A program made the translations under genes and the position numbers. Of a stretch of 64,000 nucleotides of DNA, positions 58,138 to 64,000 are shown one piece after another. Source of the stretch: Colletotrichum lupini (Eukaryota > Ascomycota > Sordariomycetes > Glomerellales > Glomerellaceae); the NCBI RefSeq assembly GCF_023278565.1, contig NC_064682.1, forward strand, positions 3,162,001 to 3,226,000, written 5' to 3'. Numbering within the stretch: position 1 is the first letter of the stretch; each line of letters opens with the position of its first letter. The notes beneath the pieces were generated by a model, which worked only from the letters and a program-made list of their open reading frames with translations, was not told where the DNA came from and made no database searches.

Positions 58138-59241
58138 GTTGGGCGAGTTTAATGGATTGTGAGGAGTAGTAGACAGATCTCGGTTGCTTGAGTAGGGAAG
58201 AACGGGATCACCTATATTCTGGAAGGTGGGCATCTAGTGGCTTTTATACCATCAATCAGGCCAAATTGTGTAAAGTCATATCTCCCCACCTCCGTACGCG
58301 TGCGGGTCATCGAACGTCAGAGTGGAATGTAAATGGGGCTTTTAACGTTGAATTAATCTAAAGTAAGCAGTCTATTATTCCTACTTTAACTTTATTTTGG
58401 GCGTATGAGTTAGTTGATAGGAGTTTTGGTATGATGAGACTTCCTGGCAGACCATGACTTGCGAACTGTAATAGATTTCACAGCCCCATCAATGTCGGGG
58501 TTCATGAGCTCGCACCGGAAAGCGAAACCGAGCTTATGACCTGAGTCGTTCATTTGAGCGGGCGTACTCAACTCCCGTAAGGCCCGACTCAGGTTTTCGG
58601 TGTCATGAGAGGTGGCCTATTCTCATTCTCTATGACTATGATTATTATCCCTACGTGTCATGAGCTACGTGTAGTCTATGGTGAGCTTCTAATTACGGCG
58701 AGGGTGCAGAGGAAGCTGTGCAGGTTACTAATGGCTTATCGGAGGTTTCCATGGATGAAAATACATAGTTTTCTGCACTCACTTTTGTTTCATTGAGGAA
58801 ACGTACACCTGATGCCCGGAGAAGGAGAGATGAGTTAAATTCTGTTGTTCTAGAGGCTGGGAGGATAGGTGAGTCTTACTTCCTTCTTGACTCTCAGTCT
58901 CTGCAACAGGCGTCTTTCGAAATGTCTCGTCATTCATTTGGCCGATATCTCTAGAAACTCTTCTCATACTTGAATCACATTGACGACGCCATGCATTTTG
59001 ACTGTTTACCGCGTCCAAGCCATGTAGGAACGTCTGCACAAACTTTACAGGGCTAAGGTAGTGTTCTAATAGATTGAACTATGGCTCAACGTACGACATT
59101 TCTATGGGCTAGGCCAAAGCCTAATCCGTATTGCTGTAGTAATTAGGTAGAATCATATTGTGTTAAAGAATTGTCCCCATTTCGTTACTAGACAAAGCCC
59201 CACACATCCCAAGTCTCTAGTTGGGGAGCTTAGACATACCT
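58138..59241. other. Upstream region of the peptide gene and flank of the second copia element
   Basis: It contains the promoter of the defensin-like gene at its left end. I see no further gene. Normal composition holds up to the LTR at 59242. Confidence 0.45.
58241..58248 (-). promoter_or_regulatory. TATA box of the defensin-like gene
   Basis: Reads TATAAAAG on the minus strand, about 104 bp before the ATG at 58137, a suitable place for the core promoter. Confidence 0.5.
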
Positions 59242-59466
59242 TGTTGGATTACGAGGCAGAAAAGGGGCCCTATTAGGTAGTTAGGTAGGGGTGGTAGGTA
59301 GGCAGTCTGGGCCCGTGCAGACGGACCCTTCTACATACCTATACCTACTAAGGGACCGCGGGCTCTGCCCACGATCTTCCCCTCTTATATATACGCAATA
59401 GACCTATACTAACTTATTAACCTAGTCGTAACTAAAAGGTCTAACTTACCTACGTATATACTAATA
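59242..59466 (+). repeat. Probable left LTR of second copia element
   Basis: It starts TGTTGG and ends ACTAATA. The end was placed by comparison: both elements continue with CTAATTAGTA-TTAAATT right after the LTR. The right LTR lies outside the window, so the boundaries are inferred. Its first 150 bp keep CpA and TpG sites, whereas the following sequence does not. Confidence 0.6.
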
Positions 59467-61929
59467 CTAATTAGTAGTTAAATTATATATATATTTCTAC
59501 TATAAGTTAATAAGGATATAACTATATAAAAAAATAGCCTCGACCTACCTCGCTAGCTATTTTAACTTATTAACTTAGTTCTATCTATTTAATTAATAAT
59601 AAACGGCCTAGTCTATACTACCTTAGTTCTTTTTTATTATTACTAACTAACGACTAATTAACTAATCGTAGGCTATTAAGAGCGCGCTTTATTACGTACG
59701 ATCTTTTTTATTAAAACTACTACTATAGAAAGATTAACTACTTTATTACTATTATTAACCTCGCTTCTATTATTAATATTATTTCTACTAGTCTTATTAC
59801 TATTACTAACTTCTTTTTAATTAAACTACTCGTAAAAGAATCTATTTTAAATATATTATAACTAAGCGCTATTTTAAATTAGTAATAAGCAAGAGGAGAT
59901 TAACTACTAAAAGATTAATTTAATAATTACTAGCGTACTAGTACTTAGTAATAATAAGACCTTCGGAATTATAAGTACATTAATAATAAATCTCTTACTA
60001 ATAGCGAAGTGTTCCGAGATACTAAAGAAAGGAAAAGATCTCGATAATAGTAGTAATAGGGATCTATTTTATATTACTAATAAATCCACCTCTTTTTAAC
60101 CTAATAAAAGCTCCGAAACTAAACTAGTAAAATAAAGTACGAGAAGTACTAAAAGGAATTGCTAATTAGTAGCTAATAAAATCCTCTATTTATTACTAAA
60201 AGTATAGTTATAAAAGGCCTTTTTTCCTTTTTTATAACTTTTTACTAACCTTAGTAACTTTCTATCTATATACCTCGTTAAAAAAGTAGAATTTTCTAAT
60301 TAATAATAATAGCCCGCTCACTATTATTAAAACAATCGCTACGACTAACTTACTACTCTTTTTAACCTAACTAATGTTATATTATAATTATAATATAATA
60401 ATTATATCTTATGGTAATCTTCTACTATATAACTTACTTTATAAATATATTATAATAACCGCCGGCCTTAGTAATAAGTAAAAAGGGTCTAACGATTAGT
60501 TAATATTACTTCTAACTTACTTATACTCTTAAATCACGGAACTTTACTTAATTCTAATTCGCTAATAGGACTACGTTAACCTAACTTAATAGGGCTTATT
60601 TAATATTATACTTACCCTTATAAATAATAAAAAGCTTAATACCTTTATCCTCTATATAATAAGATATTATTATTAAGACGGCCTAACGGGTAAGGAGCTA
60701 TAAAAGGACTTTAAAACCGACTTCTAAAGCTAAGAAGTAGGGGACTTTTTAAGAATAAAAAGTATAATTTTTAAAAAGCTAAGAGACTTCTTTATAAATA
60801 ATAGTATTAATTTAATAATTAGAGATCGTAGTTAAATAATAAAAAAGATCGCTAGTGCCCTTAATACCTAATACTTCCTTACCTAGACTTTTAAAAAGAA
60901 TATAGCCTACTATAGCCGTACTAAATACTTTAATATATTATATTACGATCCTTACTTCCTCTACTTACTACTCTTATAACTAGTAAATATTAATAATTTT
61001 ATTTAATAAGCTAAAGAAATAATAAAAGAATCCGTATAACCCTAACTTACTTAATCTTAGTAATTAAAATTCCGACCTTAGCCTTATTATTAACTAACCG
61101 ACCTACTACCTCTTTAAGAAAAAGAGGAAAAAGAACTAGAGAATAAAGTTATTATTACTTAATAGTAAAATCTACCCTATTAAATATTATATTTTAATAT
61201 AAAAACTAAAGACGATATTATACTTAATACTTACTAATTAATTAACCTCGCTAAGCTTTACGACGATAAGAATAAATATAATAATAAGAAGTACGATATT
61301 TTTAATAAAAAGCTTTAGATTTTTAAAGTATTATACTAACGGGTAGGAATTAGTAAACGATACTATTCCGGTACTTTCCTAAATATACTTAAGGGAAGGG
61401 CGTTAACTTTTTATTTTAACTAATTTAATAATACCTCTAACCCACTTAGCTTTAACGTAATATATTAAAGGACCTAAGAATACTTTGAGCTATTTACGAG
61501 CCGTTAAAACTACCTCGCTAAGCTCTATAACCTTTACTAGTACTTTATAGTTCGTAAAAACCTAAGTAAGTCGAATTAATAAATTCTATAAGCACTAATT
61601 AACTATATTATAATCCTTTACGAGGCGCTAGCTACTTAGGGATCTATTTTTAATATAAGTAACTAACTCTTTTACTACGTAAGTAGTATACTAAAATATA
61701 AACTTATTATACTTAACCTAGTACCTATATTTATTAATATCTATTACTAGCTTAGTACTTCGATTAATATTATAAAGAGAGAGCGCGACTATAATAAGTA
61801 GTAATAATATCTCTAAAATAGTACTTATAATAAAAAGGTCCCCGCTACTTACTAAACTAACTATACTTATAATAGCTTTAGTAAAAAGACCTAATTTAAT
61901 AAGCGGAATTAACGCGGCCGTAGTATTAT

Positions 61930-64000
61930 TAATAAAAAGTATTTCGTTTATTATAAAACTGGCTATTAGTTAACTAAGTACTTAGAGGAAGAGCGACGTT
62001 AGGTATATAAGAAGTATAAAAATAGTAAGGAAAAAAATAAGAGATTTATACCGAGCTTATACTTATAGTTCTTCGCTTTTTATAAAGGAACTGCCCTTAT
62101 TAATAACGACGATAATAATATTATAATTTAATACTTTAATAGCCTCGATTTTAACTATAAGGATAACTACGAGGACGAAGTCTAGATCTTAATAGCATAT
62201 CTTATAATTACTACTAGCGGTAGAACCCTTATAAATATCCTCGCTACTTAAGTAATAGAGTATAGCCTTATTAATACTACCTCTATTAATAAGTTAACTA
62301 AGCCTATAGAACTAGTAACCTCTTTCTTATTAAATAAGAAATACTCGTTAAGGGATTTCTAAGGTATTATATTTAATACCGGCGCTATAGAATTCTTAAC
62401 TACGGGCTACCCTTAACTCTTCGTATTATAATAATAACGACTTAAAGTTATTCTTAATACCTCTAGAGCTAGTAAAGTAGGTATTTAATTTAGTAATAAT
62501 AAACCTATAAGGTTATTAAGATCTATAGTCGTTAGTACCTTATTTAGTAATATTACTTTTTACGTCTTACTAACTAATACTCCTTTTTTATACTACTTAA
62601 GGGATATAAATAAGCTAGGAGTATACTTTAATAATATTAATAACTTACTAATTAAGGGAGATATTATAGTACTTATTATTTATAAATAGGGATACCCTTA
62701 GCTTCTACTCCTTAATAATAAAAAAGCTATTACTAACTACTTAATAAAAGGTAAATTGCGCTACTTATATTAGTACTTCGGCTACCCTTCGGTTCTTTAT
62801 TTCCTAAAGCTACTCTAGTAATTTAGTAACGATATAAAAATCGTAGCCCTCGAAAAGCTTATAAAGATTTACTAATAATACTAACTTAACGCTACTACCC
62901 CTAGCTAATTTAAATTTACTTTAGAAAATAATTACGATTTTAACTATAAAGTTATAATTAACGTAATATACTTAATAGATTATAAGGGTACTAACCGACT
63001 AGTACTTTACGTTATTAATACTACTACTTCTTTTTAAATAGTAAGGTTCCTTACGAATATAACTACGAAGTATATATAAGAGGCTCTTTAGCTATATTAA
63101 ATCGACGTCTACCTCGGTCCGCTAAACTAGATTATTATAGATATTAATAAGAACTTTAGTATTATAAAATTTAAATTTTCTACTAAATCTATATCTATTA
63201 AAGTTAAAAAAGTACTTATTAAAGCTTATAATAGTATTAGTAAGGCTAAGAAATACTACGTAGTACTTAAAAGGGTATATAATATTATTTAAAATAAGTA
63301 TTTATTAATAAGCGCGGAGGCTATACTTTAGGCCGTAATTAAAGTAGTTAATAATATAGTTAGCTTAAATAGCCTCGTTTTTATACTCCTCGTTTTTAAA
63401 GCTTTTTTACGTACTTCTAATAAATCTCTATTATTACTAAATATTACCTAACGTATAAAGGTAGTTAAGAAAATAATAAAAGAAGTCCGTAGACTTTATA
63501 TTAGTAAGTAAATAAGCGAGGTACTAGCTACTTAAAACGGACTAAATATTTTTTATACTATTAATTTATTACTATAGTTAGATATTAAAGTCTAGTGAGA
63601 AAGTAAGGGATAAAAAGGCCTATTTAAGCTCGTTTTAATAAATAATACTACTTATATAATAAAATTACCTCACGGCCTAATAAACTTCCGGGCTACTATA
63701 ATTAAACCCTAGTACTTAGAAAAGGTCGACCCCGAGCTACCGGCTATAATAATAAAGCACGTTAACCGCTTACTAATCCCCGTAATTAATTAATTAATTA
63801 ATAATAGCGCCGCTATAAACGAAGTTTTTAATAAAATCGTTATTATAATTAATAACGACCCTTTATTACGGAGTAAGAGGATTAAAAAAATATTAATACG
63901 GCGCGGCTATAATAATACTTTTATAACTACGACTTATTTTATATTTAAAAAAGAGGTAAATCTTAAACTAGCTACTAAGCTTTATAATAAAAGTATTATT
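61930..64000 (+). pseudogene. Degenerate copia gag-pol reading frame
   Basis: Only relics remain. In the integrase core the first catalytic Asp appears as Asn (context INVIYL near 62960) and the catalytic Glu as Lys (context SKAKKYY near 63240), while the second Asp is retained (context IIDINKNF near 63140). All are G-to-A or C-to-T changes as expected from RIP. The frame is also interrupted by many stop codons. Confidence 0.8.

Larger units (their letters stand above)
59242..64000 (+). mobile_element. RIP-mutated Ty1/copia element, truncated by window end
   Basis: The left LTR starts at 59242 and the element runs to the end of the window. The interior is extremely AT-rich with almost no CpA or TpG. 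Reading through stops on the plus strand, I see a zinc-knuckle relic near 61937-62000 (KYFVYYKTGY, cysteines and histidine mutated to tyrosine), a protease region and an integrase core at about 62940-63320, followed by the copia-type linker. Integrase is reached without any reverse transcriptase before it, as in Ty1/copia. It is related to, but distinct from, the element at 7774. Confidence 0.88.

Overview
The window reads as nuclear DNA of a filamentous ascomycete (Pezizomycotina, probably Sordariomycetes; species not determinable by eye). Reasons: short GT-AG introns of about 50-105 bp, typically fungal families (Zn2Cys6 regulator, GH131, protoglobin, Fot1/pogo transposon), and GC-balanced gene islands alternating with very AT-rich blocks almost devoid of CpA and TpG, the signature of repeat-induced point mutation (RIP). 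I rebuilt exon structures by hand from open frames and splice signals; no search was run.

Layout. 0.5-7.5 kb: an F-box protein, an unknown coiled-coil protein, a tail-anchored protein with an internal repeat and a small unknown soluble protein. 7.77-14.62 kb: a full-length, heavily RIPed Ty1/copia retrotransposon with 205-bp LTRs. 15.5-20.0 kb: two secreted-protein genes around an ABM-like alpha+beta-barrel protein. 20.5-24.6 kb: divergently transcribed cytochrome c heme lyase and a Cqd1/ADCK2-like UbiB kinase, both expected in mitochondria. 24.6-33.2 kb: a decayed tandem array of a lineage-type coiled-coil gene (two intact copies, remnants of a third), invaded by a 1,887-bp RIPed Fot1-like transposon with perfect 44-bp terminal inverted repeats and a TA duplication.

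33.2-50.7 kb holds the most interesting region. An O-acetylhomoserine (thiol)-lyase, a Zn2Cys6 transcription factor, a nitrilase, a homoserine O-acetyltransferase and an aspartate kinase lie together, with a protoglobin and a 70-residue protein beside them. Aspartate kinase and homoserine acetyltransferase feed O-acetylhomoserine, the substrate of the PLP enzyme. The same trio (FUB3, FUB5, FUB7) occurs in the fusaric acid cluster of Fusarium, but no polyketide synthase or NRPS is present here, and a nitrilase is. Repeated CGGGATT/AATCCCG motifs lie between the nitrilase and acetyltransferase genes and upstream of the kinase. I infer a regulated O-acetylhomoserine-using pathway of unknown product.

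50.7-59.2 kb is gene-poor, with a GH131 glucanase and a 56-residue secreted peptide whose cysteine spacing fits the CS-alpha-beta (defensin-like) fold. From 59.24 kb to the end lies a second RIPed Ty1/copia element, cut by the window edge.
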